From Taklimakanibacter sp050251035 (GTDB lineage: Bacteria; Pseudomonadota; Alphaproteobacteria; Rhizobiales; Aestuariivirgaceae), in assembly GCA_050251035.1 (NCBI GenBank), contig JBFWNN010000012.1, forward strand, positions 1 to 64,000: a stretch of DNA of 64,000 nucleotides, in the 5' to 3' direction. A program made the position numbers and the translations under genes. This document shows, in pieces, positions 1 to 8,602 of the stretch; position 1 is the first letter of the stretch, and each line of letters opens with the position of its first letter. The notes under the pieces were generated by a model. It was not told the origin of the DNA. It did not search any database and saw only the letters and a program-made list of their open reading frames with translations.

Positions 1-116
1 ACGTGCTATCCTGATCCAGGACGACGTGGGATTGGCTCAGATCACTTCGCATCGGGCTCTCCATCAATGCTGGAAACAACGATGGAATATATCCCCGTCG
101 TCCGCCCCCATAGAAT

Positions 117-138
117 CTTCTCCCGCGAGCGGGAGAAG
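117..138. repeat. Short intergenic palindrome (CTTCTCCCGC family)
   Basis: A near-perfect inverted repeat of CTTCTCCCGC and its complement meets at a 2-base centre, downstream of the leftward proline-racemase-family gene. The same core recurs at 3231-3252 and 3464-3485. It could form a hairpin in the 3' region of the message. No T-run follows, so I treat it as a dispersed repeat and not a proven terminator. Confidence 0.75.
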
Positions 139-191
139 GTGAAAGTGGGTGGATCGTCCGCTTTGTAGGACAGCCGATGGCGAGGGTGATC

Positions 192-1220
192 TCACGCGCC
201 GGGCCAGGTGTCGGCGATCCTGTAGCCGGCGGGCCAGGGATCCTCGGGGTCGAGCAACAGCGTGGCATTGCCGGTGATCCAGGCGCGGCCCGCGATCGAG
301 GGGATGATCGCCCTGCGGCCGGCAACCGTCGTCTCCTCCTCGATCCGGCCATAGAAGCGCGATTCGATGATCGAGCGGCCGATGAAGCCCTGGCCGGGCT
401 CGAGCTTGCCCCTGGCGTGCAGCACCGCCATCAGGGCCGAGCAGCCGGTGCCGGTCGGCGAGCGGTCGAGCTTGCCGGGCTTGACGACACAGGCATTGCG
501 GCTCGACGGGAGGCCGTCCACCTGCTCGAGCTCGCCCAGCATGAAGCAGAAGGAAATGTGATCCCAGCCCGTGAGCACGGGATGCCGGAAGCCCAGTTGC
601 GCGTTCGCCGCGTCGGCGAGCTTGCGGCCCAGGATGGCGATGTCGCGCGCCTCGTCCGGCGTCATGGCGAAGCCGAAGTCCCGGGCCCGCGCCAGCACGA
701 AACTGTCGCCGCCAAAGGCGATGTCGACGGTGACGCTGCCCAAGCCTTCGACCTCGAGCCGGGCGTCGAGCCGGTCGGCGAAAGACGGCACATTGCGCAA
801 AGTGATGCGCCGGGCCTTGCCGTCCCGGCATTCGGCCTTGACATGGATGAGGCCCGCCGGGGCCTCGAGCACGAGCTCCGTCTCGGGCTCGGTCATCGGC
901 AGGATGCCGGCATCGAGCAGCACGGTCGCGACACAGATGCAGTTCGAGCCCGACATGGGCGGGGTGTCCTCGGGCTCCATGATGATGAAGCCCATCTGCG
1001 CCTTGGGATCCTTGGGCGGCACCAGAAGATTGACATGGCGGAAGACGCCGCCGCGTGGCTCGTTCAGCACGAAAGCGCGCAAGGCGCCGTCGGAGGCGAT
1101 GAAACGCGACTGGTCCCAGACGGTTGCGCCCGGCGGAGGGGCCACGCCCCCCACGATGACATCGCCGACCTCGCCCTCGGCATGGCAGCCGATGATCTGG
1201 ATGGCCTTGCGGCTGCGCAT
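192..1220 (-). CDS. Proline racemase / hydroxyproline epimerase family protein with substituted catalytic cysteines
   Basis: The 342-residue protein has full family length. Active members (proline racemase, 4-hydroxyproline 2-epimerase) use two cysteines, in MCGH-type and SPCGTG-type motifs. Here the first site reads MSGSNC (Ser90) and the second reads DRSPTGTGC (Thr256), so both cysteines are replaced; other cysteines lie four residues on (Cys94, Cys260). trans-3-Hydroxyproline dehydratases keep the second Cys, so that assignment does not fit well either. The start at 1220 has AAGGGG eight bases upstream. It is transcribed leftward and alone. Family membership is certain; the reaction is not. 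Confidence 0.85.
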   Translation of the reverse strand: MRSRKAIQIIGCHAEGEVGDVIVGGVAPPPGATVWDQSRFIASDGALRAFVLNEPRGGVFRHVNLLVPPKDPKAQMGFIIMEPEDTPPMSGSNCICVATVLLDAGILPMTEPETELVLEAPAGLIHVKAECRDGKARRITLRNVPSFADRLDARLEVEGLGSVTVDIAFGGDSFVLARARDFGFAMTPDEARDIAILGRKLADAANAQLGFRHPVLTGWDHISFCFMLGELEQVDGLPSSRNACVVKPGKLDRSPTGTGCSALMAVLHARGKLEPGQGFIGRSIIESRFYGRIEEETTVAGRRAIIPSIAGRAWITGNATLLLDPEDPWPAGYRIADTWPGA

Positions 1221-1286
1221 GATTTTCGCCCCTTGTTTGCCCGAATTGATAGGTTATGAGAAAGCCCTGACCAACGGAAGGACCGC

Positions 1287-1805
1287 ATGAAATCCATCGA
1301 ACGCCTGATCGAATCGATCATCCTCGCCTCGCGCTGGCTGCTCGTCGTATTTTATCTGGGCCTCGCGGTGGCGCTGGCGATCTATGCCTTCTCCTTCGGC
1401 AAGAAGCTCGTCGAGTTCGTCTCGACGGTCATGGTGCTCGAGGACACCGACACGATCCTGAAGATGCTCGGCCTCATCGACGCGGCGCTGGTGGCGAGCC
1501 TGGTCGTCATGGTGATCATCTCGGGCTATGAGAATTTCGTGAGCCGGTTCGACCAGGGCGAGGTGCATTGGCTGGGCAAGATCGACGCCGGCTCGCTCAA
1601 GGTGAAGGTCGCCTCGACGATCGTCGCCATCTCCTCCATCCATCTGCTGCAGGTCTTCCTCAACTCGGCGCAATACACCTCGAGCCAGATCATGTGGCTC
1701 ACCATCATGCACATGGCCTTCGTCGTCTCGGCGATCTTCCTCGCCATCATCGACAAGGTCATGTCGGAGACCAAGAAGGACAAGGACGGCAGCGATCACG
1801 TATAG
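1287..1805 (+). CDS. YqhA family (UPF0114) inner-membrane protein
   Basis: The 172-residue protein has hydrophobic segments near residues 15-38, 65-82, 108-125 and 135-155. This layout, the N-terminal MKSIERLIES start and the central SGYENFVSRF motif are typical of the YqhA/UPF0114 family, whose function is not established. GGAAGGA precedes the ATG. The stop overlaps the stop of the convergent antiporter gene by 10 bases, so no terminator separates the two messages. Confidence 0.85.
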   Translation: MKSIERLIESIILASRWLLVVFYLGLAVALAIYAFSFGKKLVEFVSTVMVLEDTDTILKMLGLIDAALVASLVVMVIISGYENFVSRFDQGEVHWLGKIDAGSLKVKVASTIVAISSIHLLQVFLNSAQYTSSQIMWLTIMHMAFVVSAIFLAIIDKVMSETKKDKDGSDHV

Positions 1806-3379
1806 AAGATGAAGGTCAGGATCACGAAGAGCGGCAGCAAGATGCCGCCCGACCACAGCATGTAGCCGAAGAAGCCCGGCATCTTCACTTTCGCGCGCCT
1901 CGCTATGGAATAGACCATGAAATTGGGCGCGTTGCCGATGTAGGTGAGGGCGCCCATGAAGACGGCGCCGGCCGAGATCGCGGTCAAGGTCATGGCCTGC
2001 GCCGTCATCAGCTCCTGCGGGTCGCCGCCCGCCAGCTCGAAGAAGACGAGATAGGTCGGCGCGTTGTCGAGGAAGGCCGACAGCATGCCGGTCAGCCAGA
2101 AATAGGCGGGGTTGTTGGGGTTGCCGGCGGCATCGGTCACCAAGGCGACGAGCGGCGCGAACAGCCCGTCATCGCCGGCCTTGAGCATGGCCAGCACCGG
2201 GATGATGGTGATGAAGATGCCGGCGAAGAGCTTGGCTACTTCCTTGATCGGGTCCCAGGAGAAGGTGTTGGCCCGCCGGTCGCCTTTGGGTGTCACCGCC
2301 ACGGATACGAGCGTGACGGCGACCATGACCAGGTCACGCAGGATGTTCTCGATCTCGGCGTCGACGCCGAGAATGCGGACCGTGCCGAGCTCGGTCGAGG
2401 CGCTGAGCAGGATCGCGCCGATGATGACGCCGAGGAGAACGATGTTGAGCACGCCCGACAGGCGCAACGGCTCGTCATCAGGCGTGGGATCGGGTTTCGA
2501 ATGCCCGTCCTTGCGATAGATCACCGTGTCGATGACGAAGAACAACGCGAGAAGGACAACTGAGAGAAGCAGGGTCTCGGGCAAGAGATGCTCGGTGGTC
2601 CAGAAGAAGTCGACGCCGCGTAGGAAGCCCAGGAACAGCGGCGGATCGCCGAGCGGCGTCAGGGAGCCGCCGATGTTGGCGACGAGGAAGATGAAGAAGA
2701 TGATGGTGTGGGCGTTGCGCTTGCGGTCGTCATTGGCGCGCAGAAGCGGGCGGATCATCACCATGGCCGCGCCGGTCGTGCCGGTGAAGCTGGCGAGCGC
2801 CGTGCCGGTGGCGAGAAGGCCGGTGTTGACGGCGGGCGAGCCGTGCAGATTGCCCCTGAGCACGATGCCGCCAGCCACGGTGAACAGCGCCAGGAGCAGA
2901 AGGATGAAAGGGATGTATTCGAGAATGATCGCGTGACCCAGCGCCGCAACGGCGGTTCCCGTGTCGAAGAGAGCGAAGAGCGGGATGACGATCAGCGCCG
3001 CCCAGAAAGCGGCGATCTTGCCCTGGTGATGCTCCCAGACCTCATGTGCGAGCAGCGGAAACAGCGCGATCGACAAAAGGATGCCGAGGAAGGGCAGCGC
3101 CCAGAGAAGGCCGAGTTCGGCGCCGTTGAGGTCGGCGGCGTGGGCGGTATCGGGGAAGAGGAAGGTGGCGATGGCAAGCAAGCAAAGCCGCGACCAGCCG
3201 TGCGCTCGCGAAGCTCGGCCAAGCTTTCCCCTTCTCCCGCTTGCGGGAGAAGGTGCCCGAAGGGCGGATGAGGGTGTCTTCGATATGCTGTCGATCTTGT
3301 CGACGGACGAATCCTGATGCCTGATCAAGCTCGCGGCACCGATATGTCCACGGAGTTCTTCTTCTGCGCGAGCCTGCAT
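1796..3379 (-). CDS. Sodium:proton antiporter / CitMHS-type transporter with an unusual N-terminal extension
   Basis: The open frame encodes 527 residues with about a dozen hydrophobic segments, typical of the CitMHS_2/NhaD-like antiporters that exchange Na+ and H+ or carry carboxylates. The conserved body begins after a signal-like stretch (LCLLAIATFLF, ending DTAHA) at about residues 65-81. The first 64 residues are hydrophilic and partly encoded by a dispersed palindromic repeat (3225-3276). The ATG at 3379 has a fair ribosome site (GAAGG, 7 bases away). A TTG start just before the hydrophobic stretch, near 3185, is the alternative. The membrane-transport role is well supported; the ion is inferred from the family. 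Confidence 0.8.
   Translation of the reverse strand: MQARAEEELRGHIGAASLIRHQDSSVDKIDSISKTPSSALRAPSPASGRRGKLGRASRAHGWSRLCLLAIATFLFPDTAHAADLNGAELGLLWALPFLGILLSIALFPLLAHEVWEHHQGKIAAFWAALIVIPLFALFDTGTAVAALGHAIILEYIPFILLLLALFTVAGGIVLRGNLHGSPAVNTGLLATGTALASFTGTTGAAMVMIRPLLRANDDRKRNAHTIIFFIFLVANIGGSLTPLGDPPLFLGFLRGVDFFWTTEHLLPETLLLSVVLLALFFVIDTVIYRKDGHSKPDPTPDDEPLRLSGVLNIVLLGVIIGAILLSASTELGTVRILGVDAEIENILRDLVMVAVTLVSVAVTPKGDRRANTFSWDPIKEVAKLFAGIFITIIPVLAMLKAGDDGLFAPLVALVTDAAGNPNNPAYFWLTGMLSAFLDNAPTYLVFFELAGGDPQELMTAQAMTLTAISAGAVFMGALTYIGNAPNFMVYSIARRAKVKMPGFFGYMLWSGGILLPLFVILTFIFYT
3225..3276 (-). repeat. Palindromic repeat, inverted copy inside the antiporter ORF
   Basis: About 50 bases that, read on the minus strand, match 3438-3489 closely: a CACCCTCATCCG block followed by the CTTCTCCCGC palindrome. 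This copy lies in frame inside the 5' part of the antiporter ORF, where it would encode a segment beginning TPSSALRAPSPASGRRGK. The two copies are in opposite orientation about 160 bases apart, so the intervening DNA or RNA could fold into a long hairpin. Confidence 0.75.
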
Positions 3380-3437
3380 GATCGAGCCTTCAAAGTTGCA
3401 ATTCCTCTTTCACCAGCGAGCGCGTGATCATTCGACC

Positions 3438-3489
3438 ACACCCTCATCCGGCCTATCGGCCACCTTCTCCCGCAAGCGGGAGAAGGGGA
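3438..3489 (+). repeat. Palindromic repeat, second copy, upstream of the antiporter
   Basis: It contains CACCCTCATCCGGCC, then a GGCCTATCGGCC mini-palindrome, then the CTTCTCCCGC-type dyad at 3464-3485. It sits between the thiolase stop (3515) and the antiporter start (3379). Repeats of this form are widespread in Hyphomicrobiales intergenic DNA (established knowledge). The partner copy is at 3225-3276. Confidence 0.75.
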
Positions 3490-3514
3490 AGTCGGGAGAG
3501 AGCAAGGCGAGGGT

Positions 3515-4675
3515 CTACCTCAACCGCTCCAAGATCGAAACGTAATTGGCGACGGCCGCGCCCCCCATGTTGAAGATCCCGGCGAGGGTCGCATTCTTCA
3601 CCTGCATGTCCGCGGCCTTGCCGGTGAGTTGGAGCGCCGACATGACGTGCATGGAAACACCGGTGGCGCCGATCGGATGGCCTTTGGATTTGAGGCCGCC
3701 CGAGGGATTGACCGGCAGTTTGCCGTCCTTCGCGGTCCAGCCTTCGGCGATGGCGCGCCGGCCTTCGCCTCGAGGCGTCAGGCCCATCGCCTCATATTCG
3801 AGAAGCTCGGCAATGGTGAAACAGTCATGGGTCTCGACGAAGGACAGATCGGCGAGCGTGGTGCCGGCCGCGTCATGCGCCTTTTTCCAGGCGACCTCGC
3901 AGCCTTCGAAACTGACGATGTCGCGCGCCGACATCGGCATCAGGTCCTGCGCATGCGCAAGACCGCGCAAATGGATGGCCTTGGGGAAGCGCAAGGCGGT
4001 GTCGGTGTCGCACATGACGATGGCGGCGGCGCCATCGGAGACGAGCGAGCAGTCGGTGCGTCGCAAGGGGCCGGCGACGAGCGGATTCTTGTCCGACACG
4101 GTATTGCAGAACTCGACCGAGAGTTCCTTGCGCAATTGCGCGTAAGGATTGGCGACACCGTTCTTGTGGTTCTTGGCGGCGATCATGGCGAGCGCCTCCG
4201 ACTGATCGCCATGGCGCTGGAAATAGAGTTCGGCGATGCGCCCGAATATGCCGGCGAAGCCGCCCGGTGTGTCGCCTTCCTCCTTGCGGTAGGAGGCATT
4301 GAGCAGGATGTCGCCGATCTGGTCGCCGGGCGCCACCGTCATCTTCTCCGCGCCGATCACCAGCGCGAAGCGGCTTTTCCGCGCCTTGATCGACGTGTCG
4401 GCGGCGTGAATGGCGGCCGTCCCCGTGGCGCAGGCATTCTCGACCCGGGTCGCGGGCTTGAAGCGCAGGTCGGGCGAGGCGGCGAGCGCGAAGGCCGCCG
4501 GGAAGGACTGCTTCTCGAAGCCGCCGAAATTGCCCACATAGATCGTGTCGATGTCCTTAGGCGCGATGCCGGCATCGGCGATCGCCTGTACTGCGATGCC
4601 GGCGATCAGACTCTCCAGCGTCTCCGCCTCGAGCTTGCCGAATTTCGAATGCGCCCAGCCGATGATGGCGGTCAT
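3515..4675 (-). CDS. Thiolase family protein (acetyl-CoA acetyltransferase / SCP-x type)
   Basis: The 386-residue thiolase-fold enzyme has the nucleophilic Cys82 in VENACATG and the GHPIGATG loop with His333. The C-terminal motif, which is CxG in classical biosynthetic thiolases, reads FNMGG here, as in the SCP-2/SCP-x-like group. It would cleave or condense acyl-CoA. GAGG lies nine bases before the ATG. It is the last gene of a leftward run with an aminotransferase and a PuuA-like ligase (41-base gap), suggesting a CoA-linked end to amine or amino-acid breakdown. The acyl substrate is unknown. Confidence 0.88.
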   Translation of the reverse strand: MTAIIGWAHSKFGKLEAETLESLIAGIAVQAIADAGIAPKDIDTIYVGNFGGFEKQSFPAAFALAASPDLRFKPATRVENACATGTAAIHAADTSIKARKSRFALVIGAEKMTVAPGDQIGDILLNASYRKEEGDTPGGFAGIFGRIAELYFQRHGDQSEALAMIAAKNHKNGVANPYAQLRKELSVEFCNTVSDKNPLVAGPLRRTDCSLVSDGAAAIVMCDTDTALRFPKAIHLRGLAHAQDLMPMSARDIVSFEGCEVAWKKAHDAAGTTLADLSFVETHDCFTIAELLEYEAMGLTPRGEGRRAIAEGWTAKDGKLPVNPSGGLKSKGHPIGATGVSMHVMSALQLTGKAADMQVKNATLAGIFNMGGAAVANYVSILERLR

Positions 4676-4716
4676 GGATCAGTACCTCACGGAAGCAAGA
4701 CTGACCCATAACATAG

Positions 4717-6093
4717 TCATATCGTGCGCAGATACCACTCGAAATCGCGCGCCGTCGGCTCGGCGAAGAAGCGGTCGGCCTCGACCTCCTTCAAGGTGCA
4801 GAAGGTGTCGACGAAGTCCTTGCCGAAATATTCCTTGAGGATGGAGGCGCGCCAGAAGGCGTCGATGGCGTCGAACCAGTTGCCGGGAATGTATCTGGCG
4901 CGCTTCTCATAGCCGTTGCCGTTGACGGGCGCTCCCGGATCGAGCTTCTCGGCGATGCCGTGATGCATGCCGGCCAGGATCGCGGCCATCACCAGATAGG
5001 GATTGGCGTCGGCGCCCGCCGGGCGGTGCTCGATATGGCAGGTCTCGGGGGCGCCGGCCGGGATGCGCAAGGAGACGGTGCGGTTGTTGACGCCCCAGCT
5101 GGCCGAGACCGGCGCATAGGAATTGCGGCGGAAGCGGCGATAGGAATTGGCGTTGGGCGCGAAGATCAGCATGGATTCGGCCATCGCCGCCTTGAGGCCG
5201 CCGAGCGCATGGAGCAGGAGCGCGTTCTCGGCGGGTTCGGACGCGGCGAAGAGATTCCGGCCGGCCTGATCCGCCAGGCTGATATGGATATGCATGCCGG
5301 AGCCGGTCCATTCGGAATAGGGTTTGGCCATGAAGGTGGCGACCAGCCCATGCTTGTCGGCCGCCGCCTTGATCAGGCGCTTCAGCATGATCGCCTCGTC
5401 GCAGGCCTTGAGCACGTCGCTGCGGTGCCGGAGCACGATCTCCATCTGACCCGGCGCATATTCCGAGATCAGCGTCTTGGCGGGCAAGCCCTGGGACTCG
5501 GCAAAGGCATAGAGGTCCTGGAAGAAGGGCGCGAAATCGTCGAGGTCCTGCAAGTGATAGGCCTGGTAATGCTGAGGCCTCGCACCATTGGTGAGCGCCT
5601 TGGGCGCCCGGGGCGTGCCGGCGAAGGCCGCCTCGCGGTCCATGAGGAAGAATTCGACCTCGACCGCGCCGACCGGCGTCATGTCGAACTCCTTGAAGCG
5701 CCCGACGATGGCGGCGAGCGCGTTGCGCGGATCGGCATAATGCGGCTTGCCGTCGAGATCGTGGACGGAGGCGATGTATTGCGCCGAGGGCACCTGCGCC
5801 CAGGGAATGGACACCATGCTGCCGGGTGCGGGCCACAGCAGCAGGTCGCGGTCGCCCTCATCGAAGACGAGGCCGGTCTCGGGAACGTCCTGGCCGGTGG
5901 CGTCGAGCACGAGGGCCGAGATCGGCAGGAAGCGGCCGTCGCGCCAGGCGGGGACGAGCTCGTCGCGGCGCAGGATCTTGCCGCGCCCGATACCCACGAG
6001 ATCGGTCCAGACCAGATGGAAGCTTTCGATCGCAGGATTGGCGTCGAGGAAGCTCTGCGCTTCCGACTGACGGCCCGGGGTGATGACGGTCAT
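4717..6093 (-). CDS. Glutamine synthetase family protein, PuuA-like gamma-glutamylamine ligase
   Basis: The 458-residue protein has a glutamine synthetase beta-grasp N-domain and catalytic domain. Visible markers are the metal-binding EVEFFLM strand (about residue 145), GSGMHIHIS, NSYRRF and the late IEHRPAGADANPYL motif. The divergence and the NSYRRFRRNSYAP pattern place it with PuuA-like gamma-glutamylpolyamine or amine ligases, not housekeeping GlnA. It would couple glutamate to an amine with ATP. GGAG lies eight bases before the ATG. It follows the class III aminotransferase by 18 bases, so the two are probably co-transcribed. Confidence 0.85.
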   Translation of the reverse strand: MTVITPGRQSEAQSFLDANPAIESFHLVWTDLVGIGRGKILRRDELVPAWRDGRFLPISALVLDATGQDVPETGLVFDEGDRDLLLWPAPGSMVSIPWAQVPSAQYIASVHDLDGKPHYADPRNALAAIVGRFKEFDMTPVGAVEVEFFLMDREAAFAGTPRAPKALTNGARPQHYQAYHLQDLDDFAPFFQDLYAFAESQGLPAKTLISEYAPGQMEIVLRHRSDVLKACDEAIMLKRLIKAAADKHGLVATFMAKPYSEWTGSGMHIHISLADQAGRNLFAASEPAENALLLHALGGLKAAMAESMLIFAPNANSYRRFRRNSYAPVSASWGVNNRTVSLRIPAGAPETCHIEHRPAGADANPYLVMAAILAGMHHGIAEKLDPGAPVNGNGYEKRARYIPGNWFDAIDAFWRASILKEYFGKDFVDTFCTLKEVEADRFFAEPTARDFEWYLRTI

Positions 6094-6111
6094 GATTGGA
6101 ACTCCATCCCG

Positions 6112-7464
6112 TCAGACGAGCTCGGCCAGGCAATGATCGAGGCCCTGGATGAGGGCGTCGACATGAGCGGCGGTCGTCGCGGGACAAATCAGCAGCATAT
6201 TGTGGAACGGCGTGATGACCACGCCGCGGTTCAGAAGATAGTGATGCACGGCCATGTCGATCGGACGATGGATGATGCGGCCCGCCTCGCCGCCATTGCG
6301 CGGGCGCTGCGGGCTGCACATGAACTCGACCCGCGCGCCGACGCGCACGACATGCCACGGCGCCCCATATTTGATGATGACATCCGCGATCCCCTTCTCG
6401 AGCCGCCGGGCGAGATCGAGCAGGGGCGCGAAAGCCTCCTCTGTGAAATAAGTTTCGAGCATGGTGCGCATCAGCGCGAGCTGCAGCTTGGAGCCCGAGA
6501 GCGTGGTGCCGATGCCGGAATGGCCGGGCGTGCGGGCGCCGAGATAATCGCGGATGCGGGCGGCCGCGTCTTCCGAGAAGCCATAGACGGCGGCCGGAAC
6601 GCCGCCGGCGATCGGCTTGCCGAGGACGATGGCATCGGGCGCGAGGCCCTCGGCGCGCGAATAGCCCCCCGGTCCTGAGGACATGCAATGGGTCTCGTCG
6701 ATGACGAGGAGCGTGCCGGTCGCCCGCGTGATCGCCCGCAAGGCGGCGTGAAAGCCGTCATCGGGCAGCACCATGCCGATATTGGTCATCACCGGCTCGG
6801 CCAGGACGCAGGCGACGTCGCCCGGCGCCAGCGCCGCCTCGAGGGCTGTGATGTCGTTGAACTCGACCACCTTGGTGAGCGCGTTGAGATCGCGCGGCTC
6901 GCCGATGAGGGCGGGGTCCGGCCGCTGCCGGCCGTTCTCCAGGCCGACGAAGGTCTCGTCCACCGCGCCGTGATAGCAGCCGTTGAAGATCAGGATCTTC
7001 GTGCGCCCGGTTACGGCGCGGCACCAGCGTAAGACCGAGCGGTTGGCGTCGGAGGCAGTCGCCGTCACCTGCCAATAAGGCAGGCCGAAACGGTCGGCGA
7101 GCAGGCGACCGACGACCGCCGCGTCCGGCGAGGGCAGCATGGTGGTGAAGCCGTCCTCGGCGGCCTGGCGCAAGGTCCGGGCCAGCGGCCCGGGGCTGTG
7201 GCCGAACATGGCGCCGGTGTCGCCCAGGCAGAAATCGGCATAGGCATTGCCGTCGGCATCGGTGAGGTCGACACCCGTGGCCTTGGCGATGAACAAGGGA
7301 AAGGGCGTGCCCCAGTCCACCATCCAGTGCATCGGCACGCCGCGCAGCCAGTTTTTGGCGGTTTCTTCGCCCAAGGCCCGGGATTTCGGATTGCGCTGGA
7401 GAAAAAGGGCTTTTTCACGCGTCAGCATCGCCTCGACCGAGGCGTCCGTGATCCGGGAGGGCAT
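6112..7464 (-). CDS. Class III PLP-dependent aminotransferase, glutamate-1-semialdehyde-aminomutase-like
   Basis: From the ATG at 7464 the protein is 450 residues. The open frame extends to 7572, but the extra 36 residues are unlike the family, and AGGAT precedes the inner ATG. Landmarks are VIDETH with the PLP-pairing Asp256 and LGKPIAGGV with Schiff-base Lys283. The body resembles GSA aminomutase-type members (PGGYSRAEGLAPDAI). It is likely the first gene of the operon with the PuuA-like ligase and the thiolase, so it probably transaminates an amine or beta/omega-amino acid. The substrate is inferred only. Confidence 0.85.
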   Translation of the reverse strand: MPSRITDASVEAMLTREKALFLQRNPKSRALGEETAKNWLRGVPMHWMVDWGTPFPLFIAKATGVDLTDADGNAYADFCLGDTGAMFGHSPGPLARTLRQAAEDGFTTMLPSPDAAVVGRLLADRFGLPYWQVTATASDANRSVLRWCRAVTGRTKILIFNGCYHGAVDETFVGLENGRQRPDPALIGEPRDLNALTKVVEFNDITALEAALAPGDVACVLAEPVMTNIGMVLPDDGFHAALRAITRATGTLLVIDETHCMSSGPGGYSRAEGLAPDAIVLGKPIAGGVPAAVYGFSEDAAARIRDYLGARTPGHSGIGTTLSGSKLQLALMRTMLETYFTEEAFAPLLDLARRLEKGIADVIIKYGAPWHVVRVGARVEFMCSPQRPRNGGEAGRIIHRPIDMAVHHYLLNRGVVITPFHNMLLICPATTAAHVDALIQGLDHCLAELV

Positions 7465-7591
7465 GATATCCTGCAGGTTGTCGATCCTGGGGCAACTACC
7501 TAGCCGGGCCGGGGGTGAGGACACAACCCCCATGGATTTCTGCGCGAAAATCTGGTTTGAGACAGCCTCCAAATCACAGAGGGAAGAGCCG

Positions 7592-8449
7592 ATGAGCCGC
7601 GTTGTCTATGTCAATGGAAGCTATGTGCCAGAAAACGAAGGCAAGGTCTCGATCTTCGATCGCGGCTTCCTGTTCGCCGATGGTGTCTATGAAGTGACGG
7701 CGGTCATCAACGGCAAGCTCGTCGACTACGATCCGCATGCTGAACGGCTCGACCGCTCGCTCAAGGAAATCCAGATGGCCTGGCCGTGCAGCAAGGCCGA
7801 GCTCCGCCAGATGCATGAGGAGCTGATCAAGCGCAACACGCTCGACGAAGGCATCATCTATATGCAGGTGACGCGCGGCGCCGCCGACCGCGACTTCAAG
7901 TTCCCCAAGGAGGCGAAATCGTCGCTCGTCGCCTTCACCCAGGTGCAGAAGCTGCTCGACAATCCCAATGCGGCGGCGGGCGTCAAGGTCGTCACCATTC
8001 CCGATATCCGCTGGGCGCGGCGCGACATCAAATCGGTGATGCTGCTCGCCCCCGTGCTCGGCAAGCAGCGGGCCTATGAGCAAGGCGCCTTCGAGGGCTG
8101 GATGGTCGAGGACGGCAAGGTCACGGAGGGCACATCCTCCAATGCCTATATCGTCAAGGACGACAAGGTCATCACCCGGCCGCTGTCCAACAGCATCCTC
8201 GCCGGCTGCACCCGCCGTTCGCTGTTCCGCATGGCCAAGGAGCATGGGGTTGTGATCGAGGAGCGGCTGTTCTCGCCGGAGGAAGCCTATCAGGCTGACG
8301 AGGCCTTCCTCACCAGCGCCTCCAATTTCGTCCTGCCGATCGTCGAGATCGACGGCAAGCGCATCGGCGGCGGCCAGCCGGGCCCGGTGGTGCGCAAACT
8401 GCGCGAGATCTATCTGGACGAGGCCAGGGCGCAGGCCGGGGTGAAGTAA
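7592..8449 (+). CDS. dat: D-amino-acid transaminase (class IV aminotransferase)
   Basis: The 285-residue fold-type IV enzyme matches D-alanine aminotransferase closely: FDRGFLFADGVYEV near the start, PLP lysine Lys147 in RRDIKSVMLL, and TEGTSSNAYIV at the cofactor cup. It exchanges amino groups between D-amino acids and 2-oxo acids. Translation starts at ATG 7592 after AGAGGGAAGAG; the longer open frame upstream shows no family similarity. It is divergent from the class III aminotransferase and monocistronic, ending before a large hairpin. Confidence 0.9.
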   Translation: MSRVVYVNGSYVPENEGKVSIFDRGFLFADGVYEVTAVINGKLVDYDPHAERLDRSLKEIQMAWPCSKAELRQMHEELIKRNTLDEGIIYMQVTRGAADRDFKFPKEAKSSLVAFTQVQKLLDNPNAAAGVKVVTIPDIRWARRDIKSVMLLAPVLGKQRAYEQGAFEGWMVEDGKVTEGTSSNAYIVKDDKVITRPLSNSILAGCTRRSLFRMAKEHGVVIEERLFSPEEAYQADEAFLTSASNFVLPIVEIDGKRIGGGQPGPVVRKLREIYLDEARAQAGVK

Positions 8450-8480
8450 TTTTAGGGATCGCGCGAGTGACCGCCCACAC

Positions 8481-8582
8481 CGTCATCCCGGCGAAAGCCG
8501 GGATCCATTGAAATTTCGCAAGGTCATGAACACCGCCCGCCGCACCCTATTGAATGGGCCCCGGCTTTCGCCGGGGTGACGG
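8481..8582. repeat. Inverted repeat pair between convergent genes, possible bidirectional terminator
   Basis: The left arm (8481-8510) begins CGTCATCCCGGCGAAAGCCG and the right arm (8550-8582) ends CCGGCTTTCGCCGGGGTGACGG, giving an approximately 30-base imperfect inverted repeat around a 40-base spacer. Each arm is also a small palindrome (CCGGCGAAAGCCGG). It lies between the stops of the D-amino-acid transaminase and the GMC oxidoreductase. This motif family is common between genes in proteobacteria; the terminator role here is inferred. Confidence 0.7.
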
Positions 8583-8602
8583 AGTTGGGTGCGGGGGAAA
8601 GA

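Noticed and set aside
2..64. Possible 5' fragment of a leftward gene (MESPMRSDLSQSHVV...) at the window edge
   Set aside because: Only 21 codons are visible, there is no clear ribosome-binding site, and no family can be recognised.
8481..8582. CRISPR-like repeat pair
   Set aside because: There are only two arms, in inverted rather than direct orientation, with no regular spacers and no cas genes.
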